Positions 32,882 to 39,831 of a stretch of 39,831 nt of DNA are shown here, piece by piece. The position numbers and the translations under genes are program-made. This DNA is from WRCA01 sp050943575. GTDB taxonomy: Bacteria > Pseudomonadota > Alphaproteobacteria > Rs-D84. The DNA is taken from the NCBI GenBank assembly GCA_050943575.1, contig JBMNPL010000007.1, positions 1 to 39,831 of the forward strand. Direction: 5' to 3'. The notes under the pieces are model-generated. The model saw only the letters and a program-made list of their open reading frames with translations. It was not told the DNA's origin and made no database searches. Position 1 is the stretch's first letter. Every line of letters begins with the position of its first letter.

Positions 32882-33805
32882 TTATTCCTCCTTGATTTCA
32901 TAATTAGATGGATTTGCAAATAATTTTCGCAAAACTAAATTATTTAACGCATGACTACCTTTTACAGATTTTAAATTCCCAACAATCATTCCGCCACTGG
33001 TATAAAAATCACCAAGTGCATCTATTAATTTATGTCTGACAAATTCATCTGGAAAGTACAAGTTATTTAGTACCCCATCACCAGTTTCATTTATAGCAAT
33101 AACATTGTTTTCATTTGCTCCTAAACCCATCTTGCGTTTTTTTAAATATTCCCATTCCCAAATTCTGCCAAAAGTTCTAGATTTAGCAATAGTTTTTATA
33201 AATATTGTTCGGGCCTTATCTGTTTCGTTAAAAACAAATTTTGTTTTTTGAACACCAATAATTTTATCCGGATAATCAAGGGTTATATCCATTGAAAACC
33301 CAAGCTTTCCTGGGGATAATTTAACAAAACCATCTTCTTTGCGTCCTGTTTTTAAACCATGAAACCATAAAGCTATCCTTTTTAAAATAGGCATTTTTTT
33401 TATAATTTCTTGACGTGTCGCAATAATTTCTTTTTTAACAATAATTTTTTTTATCTTGTTTTTTACATTTGTAATCGGTTGTAAAATTTCTATGAAAGAT
33501 TTTGCACCACCGTCCAAAATCGGAAACTCTGGCCCATCAATTTCAATTATTGCAGAATCAATTCCGCAAATAAATAATGCTGCCATAAAATGTTCTATGG
33601 TTTGAACTTGATTTGGATAAACGCCAATTGAAGTACTCATCAAACCAGTGTTTTGTACATTATCCCATGTTGCTGGTATTAAATCAGCATTTGATAAATC
33701 TGTACGTAGAAAAAATATCCCTTTCTTTTTTGATGGTTTAACAGATACATTTGTAACAACCCCTGAATGAATACCTATTCCTGAAAATTGAACATTTTTT
33801 TTCAT
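32882..33805 (-). CDS. lpxC: UDP-3-O-acyl-N-acetylglucosamine deacetylase
   Basis: Zinc enzyme catalysing the committed step of lipid A synthesis. The metal and catalytic residues are visible: H72 in EHFMAAL, H258 and D262 in HKLIDALGDF, and H285 in GSHALNN. The N-terminus FSGIGIHSG is typical. 307 residues, near the usual 305, but with a Lys-rich insertion (about 115-155) compared with well-known members. It overlaps lpxK by 4 bp (33802-33805) and is followed by a lipoprotein gene. Cytoplasmic, membrane-associated. Identification is firm. Confidence 0.95.
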   Translation of the reverse strand: MKKNVQFSGIGIHSGVVTNVSVKPSKKKGIFFLRTDLSNADLIPATWDNVQNTGLMSTSIGVYPNQVQTIEHFMAALFICGIDSAIIEIDGPEFPILDGGAKSFIEILQPITNVKNKIKKIIVKKEIIATRQEIIKKMPILKRIALWFHGLKTGRKEDGFVKLSPGKLGFSMDITLDYPDKIIGVQKTKFVFNETDKARTIFIKTIAKSRTFGRIWEWEYLKKRKMGLGANENNVIAINETGDGVLNNLYFPDEFVRHKLIDALGDFYTSGGMIVGNLKSVKGSHALNNLVLRKLFANPSNYEIKEE

Positions 33806-34695
33806 TTTTTACTCGCTAGTTTTTGCTCTAACCAAAAATAAAATTCTGGGGAAATAATTGTTTCCAACTGTGCAAAATATATTTGCTTACGAACACTTGA
33901 AGATAATCTGACCCAATCTTTTTCAGTTGTTAATAGTTTTGCTTTATTTTTCTCTGCTAATAATAATAATTTTTTTACATCATTATTTGTATAATTATAA
34001 TGATCTGGAAAAGAAAATGTTTTTATCGGGCTTATTGATAAACTATTGAAAAATTTTTGCGGATAACCAATACCAGCAAATGCGATAAATTTACGAACTT
34101 CTTTTGGAATAATTGTTTTATTTTTCGCAAAAAATATAGGCTTGTTATATTTTTCAAACTTGCGTTTTAATATTGACGGATTTTTACCTGTAATGATGAT
34201 AGCATCAGCACGATTGATTGCATATAAAGGCTCTCTTAATGGACCAGCAGGCAAAACAAACCCATTACCAATACCGATTTCAGAATTAAAAACCAAAATA
34301 GAAACATCTTTCTTGATTGTTGGATTTTGAAAACCATCATCCATAACCACCAGTTTAAAATCAGATTTTTTAGCTTTTTTTATACTTTGTATACGATTCG
34401 AACCTGTAATAACGCTTAATCTGGAACGTTTTAGCATTTTTGCTTCATCGCCACCACGATATCCACGCATCACAATTGCGGCATTAATTTTTTTTGCAAT
34501 TTCTTGAACTATTGGTGTTTTTCCAACACCACCAGCCAACAATCCACCGACACAAATTACCGGTATTTTTGAATCTTTTTGCCAAAAATGCCGAAAAATA
34601 AAAACAAATTGTGAAACAATAAAATATAAAATAGACAATGGTAATAGCGATAGCGCAATTATATTTTTTTTCAAAAACCAATTTGGTGTTTTCAT
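33802..34695 (-). CDS. lpxK: tetraacyldisaccharide 4'-kinase
   Basis: Phosphorylates the 4' position of the lipid A disaccharide. It has an N-terminal membrane segment (LSLLPLSILYFIVSQFVF), the Walker A-like GGLLAGGVGKTPIV and IVMRGYRGGD, followed by LVVMDDGFQNPTI and VLPAGPLREPL, all LpxK signatures. The C-terminal region ends with LLTTEKDWVRL. 297 residues, slightly short for the family (about 320). ATGA-type overlap with the LPLAT gene upstream (34692-34695) and with lpxC downstream makes a tightly coupled lipid A unit at the inner membrane. Confidence 0.94.
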   Translation of the reverse strand: MKTPNWFLKKNIIALSLLPLSILYFIVSQFVFIFRHFWQKDSKIPVICVGGLLAGGVGKTPIVQEIAKKINAAIVMRGYRGGDEAKMLKRSRLSVITGSNRIQSIKKAKKSDFKLVVMDDGFQNPTIKKDVSILVFNSEIGIGNGFVLPAGPLREPLYAINRADAIIITGKNPSILKRKFEKYNKPIFFAKNKTIIPKEVRKFIAFAGIGYPQKFFNSLSISPIKTFSFPDHYNYTNNDVKKLLLLAEKNKAKLLTTEKDWVRLSSSVRKQIYFAQLETIISPEFYFWLEQKLASKK

Positions 34696-35408
34696 TTTTT
34701 AATCGCACCTGGTTGAATTGCAGGTAACCCAAATTCAGCATCGGTGTCTTGTAATTGTTTTATCATAAAGTTTTCTAAACTTTTACGTGAAGATTTAAGA
34801 TTTTCTTTGGTGATAAAAATCGGATTGCCTACATTACAAATAATTTTAGAAAAAGGTAAAGCGATTAAATATTTGTCCCAACGATTTTGAAACCAAGGAC
34901 GAGAACAAGAAAAACAAACAGGGATAATTGGCGCACCTGTCATTCGAGCATAATACAAAACCCCATCATTCAAACGCATCAATGGTCCTTTTGGGCCATC
35001 TGGCGATAATGCCAACACATAACCTTCATTTAAACGACGTACACCTTGGCGCAATGCGGAAACTGCACCATCACGACCGGTGCTACCATAAATAGCCTTT
35101 AATCCAAACAAACGTTGTAGTTTTGCCATCAAACGACCGTCTCTATGTCGTGAAGAAAGTGCATAACCACGAACCCCGCATCTGCGAACTATTGGAGATA
35201 ACATCATACTACGTCCATGCCAAAATACAAAAATGGCCGGTTTTCTGTTATATTCATAAAATAATTTTTCCCCACGAATTTCTTTTTTACTTGTAAAATA
35301 AACTAGGTAAATTCCTAAAAATATAAGGGAAGCCAAAAACCACTGTACAGGCGGGACAGAATATAGTTTTCGCCAAAACTTTTTCCAAACGCTTCTAAAT
35401 TTTTTCAT
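34692..35408 (-). CDS. DUF374 / lysophospholipid acyltransferase-family protein
   Basis: 238 residues with an N-terminal membrane helix (about 21-38). The acyltransferase-like signature appears as FWHGRSMML (the HX4 motif has Arg and Met in place of the usual Asp), followed by SSRHRDGRLMAKL, IYGSTGRDG, ALSPDGPKGP and ARMTGAPIIPVCFS. These are diagnostic of DUF374, related to glycerolipid and lipid A acyltransferases. It starts the lpxK-lpxC run and overlaps lpxK by 4 bp, which fits a role in lipid A or phospholipid acylation. The altered HX4D motif is normal for DUF374, but the acyl acceptor is not known. Confidence 0.88.
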   Translation of the reverse strand: MKKFRSVWKKFWRKLYSVPPVQWFLASLIFLGIYLVYFTSKKEIRGEKLFYEYNRKPAIFVFWHGRSMMLSPIVRRCGVRGYALSSRHRDGRLMAKLQRLFGLKAIYGSTGRDGAVSALRQGVRRLNEGYVLALSPDGPKGPLMRLNDGVLYYARMTGAPIIPVCFSCSRPWFQNRWDKYLIALPFSKIICNVGNPIFITKENLKSSRKSLENFMIKQLQDTDAEFGLPAIQPGAIKK

Positions 35409-35461
35409 GATGAGAAAAATATAGCAACATTAAATATAAATTTCAAGAATTGTCTTAAAAC

Positions 35462-35489
35462 TTGACATTGAGATTTTTTATCGTAAAAT
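35462..35489 (+). promoter_or_regulatory. promoter of initiator tRNA gene
   Basis: A perfect TTGACA (35462-35467) and TAAAAT (35484-35489) with a 16-bp spacer end 12 bp before the mature tRNA. The -35 box is the best match to consensus in the window. Confidence 0.75.
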
Positions 35490-35501
35490 AGTTTTGTTTA
35501 T

Positions 35502-35578
<77 letters not shown>

Positions 35579-35583
35579 GTTTA

Positions 35584-35611
35584 AAAGTCGCAGTTTTCTG
35601 CGACTTTTTCT
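35584..35611 (+). terminator. intrinsic terminator after initiator tRNA
   Basis: AAAGTCGCAG (35584-35593) pairs with CTGCGACTTT (35598-35607) around a TTTT loop and runs into TTC and more T. Confidence 0.9.
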
Positions 35612-35649
35612 ATTATTTAATCATCCCAAAAAATCAACTAAAAAACTAC

Positions 35650-35669
35650 GGGGCTACACTGGGGCTACA
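35650..35669. repeat. tandem GGGGCTACA repeats with 11-bp period, candidate integrase arm sites
   Basis: GGGGCTACA occurs at 35650-35658 and 35661-35669, one helical turn apart, about 70 bp 3' of the initiator tRNA. A truncated integrase lies a few hundred bases on. The layout parallels the repeats at 21291-21321. Confidence 0.5.
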
Positions 35670-35768
35670 AAATAAATATTTGTTCTAACTTTTGTTTAGC
35701 CCGAACATTATTCTATTGATGTAAAAAACAACGTATTTATCCGTTAATATAATATCTTATTAGAAATT

Positions 35769-35987
35769 TTATGATTTATTTTTTTTATAAAACCATCCGA
35801 AATAGATTGCAATCGCAAAAAGTAATATCAGCACCAACAAAACAATATATGGATTTTGCGCGTATATTTTTTTAAACCACAAATCGTATGATTTAATTAA
35901 ATTACCTATTCCTGAGTATTTCGCGAGAAGTCCAAATCCAATTGCAAAAGGTAAAGCCCACAAATATGTTATTAAAAATTTCTTCAT
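35769..35987 (-). CDS. small two-helix membrane protein, unknown function
   Basis: 72 residues with two predicted transmembrane helices (about 5-22 and 46-66) and a short polar loop between them (SYDLWFKKIYAQNP). The C-terminus, WFYKKNKS, is basic. I do not recognise it. An AAGGAT-like site lies upstream of the ATG. It sits between integrase arm-like repeats and the integrase remnant, so it may be a leftover cargo gene. The frame is clean and the codon use resembles the neighbours, but a gene this small could still be chance. Confidence 0.5.
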   Translation of the reverse strand: MKKFLITYLWALPFAIGFGLLAKYSGIGNLIKSYDLWFKKIYAQNPYIVLLVLILLFAIAIYFGWFYKKNKS

Positions 35988-36059
35988 TTCTTATCCTTTT
36001 TATTTATCATTTTGTTTTATTATTAGGACTCATCATTGATAGGAGTTTATAAAAAACCA

Positions 36060-36596
36060 TTAAATTAAACAATGGTTATTTTTCATAATTTCACCAATAC
36101 GAGCAGGTGGAAATTTACCATAGATTGAAAAGGTTGTTTTCGGGCTGGAATGTCCCAGCGATTGTGATACTGCATTAAAGAAAGCTGGTGTTCCATTTAA
36201 TTCAGACCAAATAGCAATAGTATCCCTAAAACTGTGTGGTCTATAATATGGTAATCCAGCGCCAGTAAAAGCATCTTTGAATACTTTTATTATTGTTGTT
36301 CCGCTTTTTATTTCTGTTGGCGTATGAACTGTTTGTAATAAGTCAGATTGACCAAAATCATCATATAAAGCCGGAAATACTGGCGCATCATCTGTCCAGC
36401 CAAGCTCACGGAGTTTTTTTACCCAGCGCAAAACATTATCACGTATATCATCGCTCCAAGACATAAAGTAAGCATGACGAACTTTTGCAAACTTTACTGC
36501 CATATTTTTTGGGGAAACATATACAAACCAATTATTAGCTATATTATCAAATTTAATGTTCTTTAATATTAACAAACATATCTGTCGGATTAAAGT
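36060..36596 (-). pseudogene. tyrosine recombinase (phage integrase), N-terminally truncated
   Basis: The frame is open from 36596, where a TAA lies just upstream, to the stop at 36060, about 178 codons with no good start (a TTG at 36575 is the best). Catalytic-domain landmarks remain: a putative first Arg region (TLIRQICLL), HSFRDT (the H-x-x-R box, in PYYRPHSFRDT), LGHSSPKTTFSIYGKF with the third His and the nucleophile Tyr. The whole arm-binding and core-binding N-terminal half is missing, so it cannot be functional by itself. It lies about 480 bp beyond the initiator tRNA, whose 3' flank carries helically phased repeats. That suggests an old element once integrated at that tRNA. Confidence 0.85.
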
Positions 36597-36612
36597 TTAA
36601 ATTCTAATCTAT

Positions 36613-36676
36613 AAAAACTACCTATTGTTATCTATAATCACTTTATTTATTGTACTTTTATAACTTAGGTAGTTTT
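36613..36676. repeat. 12-bp perfect inverted repeat flanking 40 bp
   Basis: AAAAACTACCTA (36613-36624) and TAGGTAGTTTTT (36665-36676) could form a stem with a 40-nt loop or mark the ends of a small lost element. It lies between the integrase remnant and the exported HExxH gene, and could act as a weak terminator. Confidence 0.5.
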
Positions 36677-36684
36677 TAAAACTT

Positions 36685-37299
36685 TTACTTACAAAGATTT
36701 ATTCTTTTTCCATCGTCTCGTTGATCTACTTTTTTATTTAAAATTTCTTGTTGTGCGTCTAATTTTTGCTTCATTAAAATAACATCTGGATGAGATTGAA
36801 ATTCTTGTTGCATTTTATCCAATGCAGAACTTACCCCATCTAAACTCGGAACAAAAATCGGCATTATGCTATTTGAGGCAAATTGAATTGATTTTTTCAT
36901 ATTTTCTAATTCTTCATCAAACGCTTGTAAATACGCAGAAATATGTTCTTGTTCGTGTTCTAATATTATTTTATATTCACATGAATCTATATTATAAGAA
37001 TTATCAATATTTATTAAAAAATCTGTATAACCAATAGTAGCGTTTAATCCATTTAAAACTACACAATAACCTGATTTTACAGGTATAGCCGAAACCTGTA
37101 AATCATATTCTTCATCAAAACTAGCAATAACAACACCATGTAAAGAGTCTATAGGTTGTTCAGATTGAACAACTCTTTGTTTCCATTCTGTGTTTATAAT
37201 TTTAACCTGTGGGGACGTCTTATGTTGTAAACAATCATTCGCCACTGATGAAAAAATAAAACAATTAAAAAGTGAAAAAAATATTACAAACTTTTTCAT
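36685..37299 (-). CDS. exported protein with HExxH motif, DUF922-like putative zinc protease
   Basis: 204 residues with a Sec signal peptide (core about 4-19, cleavage near SSVA-ND). H115-E116-x-x-H119 within IILEHEQEHISAYLQAFDEE is a zinc-binding HExxH followed by a further helix, as in DUF922-type putative metalloproteases. Cys residues before and after (NDCLQH, GYCVVL, DSCEYK, and a C-terminal CK) may form disulphides in the periplasm. The C-terminal third is a charged helix (FQSHPDVILMKQKLDAQQ). It lies 22 bp downstream of the virB4-type ATPase, so it may serve a type IV secretion system as a wall-remodelling or processing enzyme. That link is inference. Confidence 0.6.
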   Translation of the reverse strand: MKKFVIFFSLFNCFIFSSVANDCLQHKTSPQVKIINTEWKQRVVQSEQPIDSLHGVVIASFDEEYDLQVSAIPVKSGYCVVLNGLNATIGYTDFLINIDNSYNIDSCEYKIILEHEQEHISAYLQAFDEELENMKKSIQFASNSIMPIFVPSLDGVSSALDKMQQEFQSHPDVILMKQKLDAQQEILNKKVDQRDDGKRINLCK

Positions 37300-37321
37300 C
37301 GCTATATTATAAACTAACCAC

Positions 37322-39736
37322 TTAAGATACTTTTTTTAAATATTCTTCTACGAACTGATTTCCAAATTGTTTATATAAATCTTCCGCTAATAAAACTGAT
37401 GAACGTCCTGATTCAAATAAACGCAACAAATTACCCAATCCGCCAAGTTCTGTATTTAAAATTACAGATTCCCCATTTACAGGTCTAGATAATAAAATAG
37501 CACGTTTTAAATTTGGATATGCTTTACCTTGGATAAATGCCATTTCCAAAGGATTTAAATTCCAATGTTCATAATCTGCAGCAGAAGCGGCAGGATTACG
37601 GAAAAATAAAACTGTTTGAGCCTGACCACGAACAACATCACCTATACCCAACTTGTCTAAAACATTAGCTCTTTGAAATGCTGCCATATAAGCCTGTCTA
37701 TTTTTTCTACCTTCTTGTAAACCAACTATAAAATTATCACGAAACATTTTATTCTCAAGCATTGGTGCGGTTTCGTCTATCATAATCAATGCTGGACTTC
37801 CCCTGGATAATGTTTCGGTATTAATTCTATGTAAAATATAAGATATTACAGCTGGCGCCAATGTTTCGTCTGCTAACACATCTGTAAAATCAAATGTAGT
37901 TAAACGAGAAAACAAATCTAATGTATCCGCATTTTCATTAAATACACTACCATATTGTAAATCATCAACCCATTGTTTTAATGCCGGTCTCATTTTTCCA
38001 TCAGATGCAAAATTAGATACCCACAAATTTTTCAATTTTCTTTGGCTTTCATCCAAATAATCAAAATTAACTGATACTGCACGTGCAATCTCATCTAAAG
38101 ATTGAGGATCGTTTTGTCCTGAAATCATCATTAACCAACGTCGTAAAAATGCACGATTTGCGTCCGTATCATCCATTTTAAATGGATTTAATTGTGTTTC
38201 AAAACCTGCTGCTATTTTATCTTTGGTTTTTGCTTTAAATGTTAAATATTTTCCACCGGTTGCCAATGTAAATATTTCTGCACCGCGATTTCTATCGAAA
38301 AAGAATGCTTTTAATTTTTGATGTCTTAAAGACATAGAAATTAAAAATGAAAACAATGTTGTTTTACCACCACCTGTTGGCCCTATTGTTAAAGTATGTG
38401 CCACTGCTGCCGGTGATTCTGAAACGTGAAATTGAAATTGATATGGTGTTCCACTGCTAGTCGGAAAAATAACTAATGGTCCCGGTCCCCAATCACAATT
38501 TGCAACACCAACAGGAGAAGTAGATAATGGAAAACTGGTTGCTGCTGTCATTGATAATAATTTAAAAGAACGTGGAAACACATCAAATCCTGGCATTAAA
38601 GAAAACCAAGATGGTTTTACCGCAAAATTTTCAAAAACTGGAGCAACTCCAAATCCTGCACATATTTTATTAAATTCATTAATATACTCTGACAATTCTT
38701 CTTCGGTGTCACCTGATAAAATAAATAATGGATAATAATCCATCAAACTTTGATTACCTGTTATATTTTCATCCATTGAATATAATGCTTCACTAATTTG
38801 TTGCGCAGCAACTTCTTCACTTTCGTTTTTATTAGAATCTGTGCTGGCCATTTTTTGCCTGATAACTGTTTCTGTTTTTGCAAAACCTAAAATATTAAAA
38901 GCATTCATACAAATCATTTCGGTTTGTATTGTTCCAACAGAATCAAAAAAGTCTTCATCCATAAAATCTGGAGATGTTTTAAAAGAAGCAATTGCTAAAT
39001 GTTTTTTAATTGTCCCATGTGATGCCAAAATTGTACCATTTTTATTAAATTCTATCTCGTCAGCTGTCATTAAATTAGACATATTTGTATCTGTTCTTAA
39101 AATTTTTGGTTTTGATACAGGAGATAGTATTCTGGCATATAATGATGCAAAATTTTTATTTGAATTATGTTTTAATAAAATTGGTTTATATACAGCCATT
39201 ATTGATTCAAAATAATTTGATATTTGTAACAATTTTTCGTGTGCACCGCCTTTTATACTTATTACAGCATAATAAGTATTTTTAAATATTTTTAACCCTT
39301 GAGTATTCCAAGCATCATTAATTTTTTGTAAAACTGGTTGATCGAATTCATAATTTGTATTTGTTTGTACACTGTCACGAACCATAAAAAACCTTAATGT
39401 AACATCAGAATCTTTTATTTGATTTAATAATTGTGCACGCAATTCAAGAAATTTTTGTTTTGTTATATCGTCATGCATTGATGTTTGAACCCCTGTAATT
39501 TCATATGCACGAACAACTGAACCATCTAGTAAACCAATTGTAGCATTATCAGAATAAATTGATGAAAAAGGTAAATAATCTGAATATTTTTTATACCCAA
39601 ATCTTGGTAAAATAATTTTTGATAAAACCCCAGAATATAAATAAAGAATAATAAAAAATAATAAAATTACACCTAACATAACCAAAGTTGTAGGTGATGT
39701 TATACTAGAAACAAAAAAATTAAAAAAACTATTCAA
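37322..39736 (-). CDS. virB4: VirB4-family type IV secretion ATPase
   Basis: 804 residues. An N-terminal transmembrane helix (about 14-36) precedes a VirB4 N-terminal domain (about 40-400) and a C-terminal RecA-like ATPase with Walker A GPTGGGKTTLF (about 450-458), FFFDRNRGAEIF, and Walker B ALIMIDETAPML (about 645-655) followed by GLQEGRKNRQAYMAAFQ. VirB4 energises assembly and transport by type IV secretion systems. The N-terminal membrane helix resembles VirB3-VirB4 coupling seen in some lineages. The start is TTG (39734-39736), 3 bp after the stop of a probable virB3, so coupling explains the weak ribosome site. The rest of the system lies outside the window. Confidence 0.9.
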   Translation of the reverse strand: MNSFFNFFVSSITSPTTLVMLGVILLFFIILYLYSGVLSKIILPRFGYKKYSDYLPFSSIYSDNATIGLLDGSVVRAYEITGVQTSMHDDITKQKFLELRAQLLNQIKDSDVTLRFFMVRDSVQTNTNYEFDQPVLQKINDAWNTQGLKIFKNTYYAVISIKGGAHEKLLQISNYFESIMAVYKPILLKHNSNKNFASLYARILSPVSKPKILRTDTNMSNLMTADEIEFNKNGTILASHGTIKKHLAIASFKTSPDFMDEDFFDSVGTIQTEMICMNAFNILGFAKTETVIRQKMASTDSNKNESEEVAAQQISEALYSMDENITGNQSLMDYYPLFILSGDTEEELSEYINEFNKICAGFGVAPVFENFAVKPSWFSLMPGFDVFPRSFKLLSMTAATSFPLSTSPVGVANCDWGPGPLVIFPTSSGTPYQFQFHVSESPAAVAHTLTIGPTGGGKTTLFSFLISMSLRHQKLKAFFFDRNRGAEIFTLATGGKYLTFKAKTKDKIAAGFETQLNPFKMDDTDANRAFLRRWLMMISGQNDPQSLDEIARAVSVNFDYLDESQRKLKNLWVSNFASDGKMRPALKQWVDDLQYGSVFNENADTLDLFSRLTTFDFTDVLADETLAPAVISYILHRINTETLSRGSPALIMIDETAPMLENKMFRDNFIVGLQEGRKNRQAYMAAFQRANVLDKLGIGDVVRGQAQTVLFFRNPAASAADYEHWNLNPLEMAFIQGKAYPNLKRAILLSRPVNGESVILNTELGGLGNLLRLFESGRSSVLLAEDLYKQFGNQFVEEYLKKVS

Positions 39737-39739
39737 TTT

Positions 39740-39831
39740 TTAAACTCTTAATTTTTTTGGTACAAATTTTCCAAATAATCTTATTTTTGATAAAATTATC
39801 TGCATTAATTGTGGTTCTTTTTTTGAATATA
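39740..39831 (-). CDS. C-terminal end of a probable VirB3-like protein (partial)
   Basis: About 29 codons of a gene entering from the right edge end at TAA 39740-39742, 3 bp before virB4. The visible end is basic, with SKKEPQLMQIILSKIRLFG and VPKKLRV. Position immediately before virB4 and the short basic tail fit VirB3, but the fragment is too short to prove it. Confidence 0.4.
   Translation of the reverse strand, partial: YSKKEPQLMQIILSKIRLFGKFVPKKLRV

Overview
The window is AT-rich Gram-negative chromosome. The lipid A genes (lpxC, lpxK), the R64-like type IVb pilus genes, the virB4-type ATPase gene and the style of the GyrB and tRNA-Met sequences suggest a host-associated, probably gut, alphaproteobacterium. 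That placement is inference from recognition, not from a tree. TGA is used as a stop.

Layout. 1-1740: 3' part of an AsmA-like envelope gene. 1811-3743: aspS behind a leader with a canonical T-box element. 3786-5436: two exported proteins of unknown function, the first-transcribed one frameshifted. 5520-5593: tRNA-Thr. 5768-9436: a 1222-residue protein of unknown function. 9582-10355: a transglutaminase-like cysteine enzyme. 10439-21490: an ~11 kb prophage-derived island that splits a CAU-anticodon tRNA gene into a 5' half (21451-21490) and a 3' half (10439-10483). 21539-25552: gyrB, a MazG-like gene, an HhH-GPD glycosylase gene and ung. 25624-26199: a RusA-like protein on the other strand. 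26224-35408: one long minus-strand run of LPLAT/DUF374, lpxK, lpxC, a lipoprotein, pilO2, pilP, pilQ, pilR, fabD and fabG. 35502-35578: initiator tRNA, followed by a truncated integrase (36060-36596). 36685-39831: an exported HExxH protein, virB4 and the end of a probable virB3.

The island keeps the late end of a prophage on the plus strand: a decayed tail-fibre gene, then lysozyme-like protein, i-spanin and nested o-spanin. Between them, on the minus strand, lies a nine-gene cell-surface operon behind one promoter and a structured leader. It runs: small frameshifted gene, GT2, HAD fusion, GT8, O-acetyltransferase, ThsA (TM-Macro), ThsB (TIR), LicD, cytidylyltransferase, FemAB-like. ThsA and ThsB are a type II Thoeris anti-phage pair embedded in a glycan-modification operon. 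The acetyltransferase just upstream is frameshifted at a run of seven G, and its restored frame ends overlapping the thsA start codon. A single slipped base could therefore switch surface acetylation and may alter Thoeris expression.

The strongest observations are the aspS T-box leader with an apparent translational mechanism, the tRNA gene split by the island, the Thoeris pair in the phase-variable-looking operon, and a three-way-junction RNA fold in that operon's leader.
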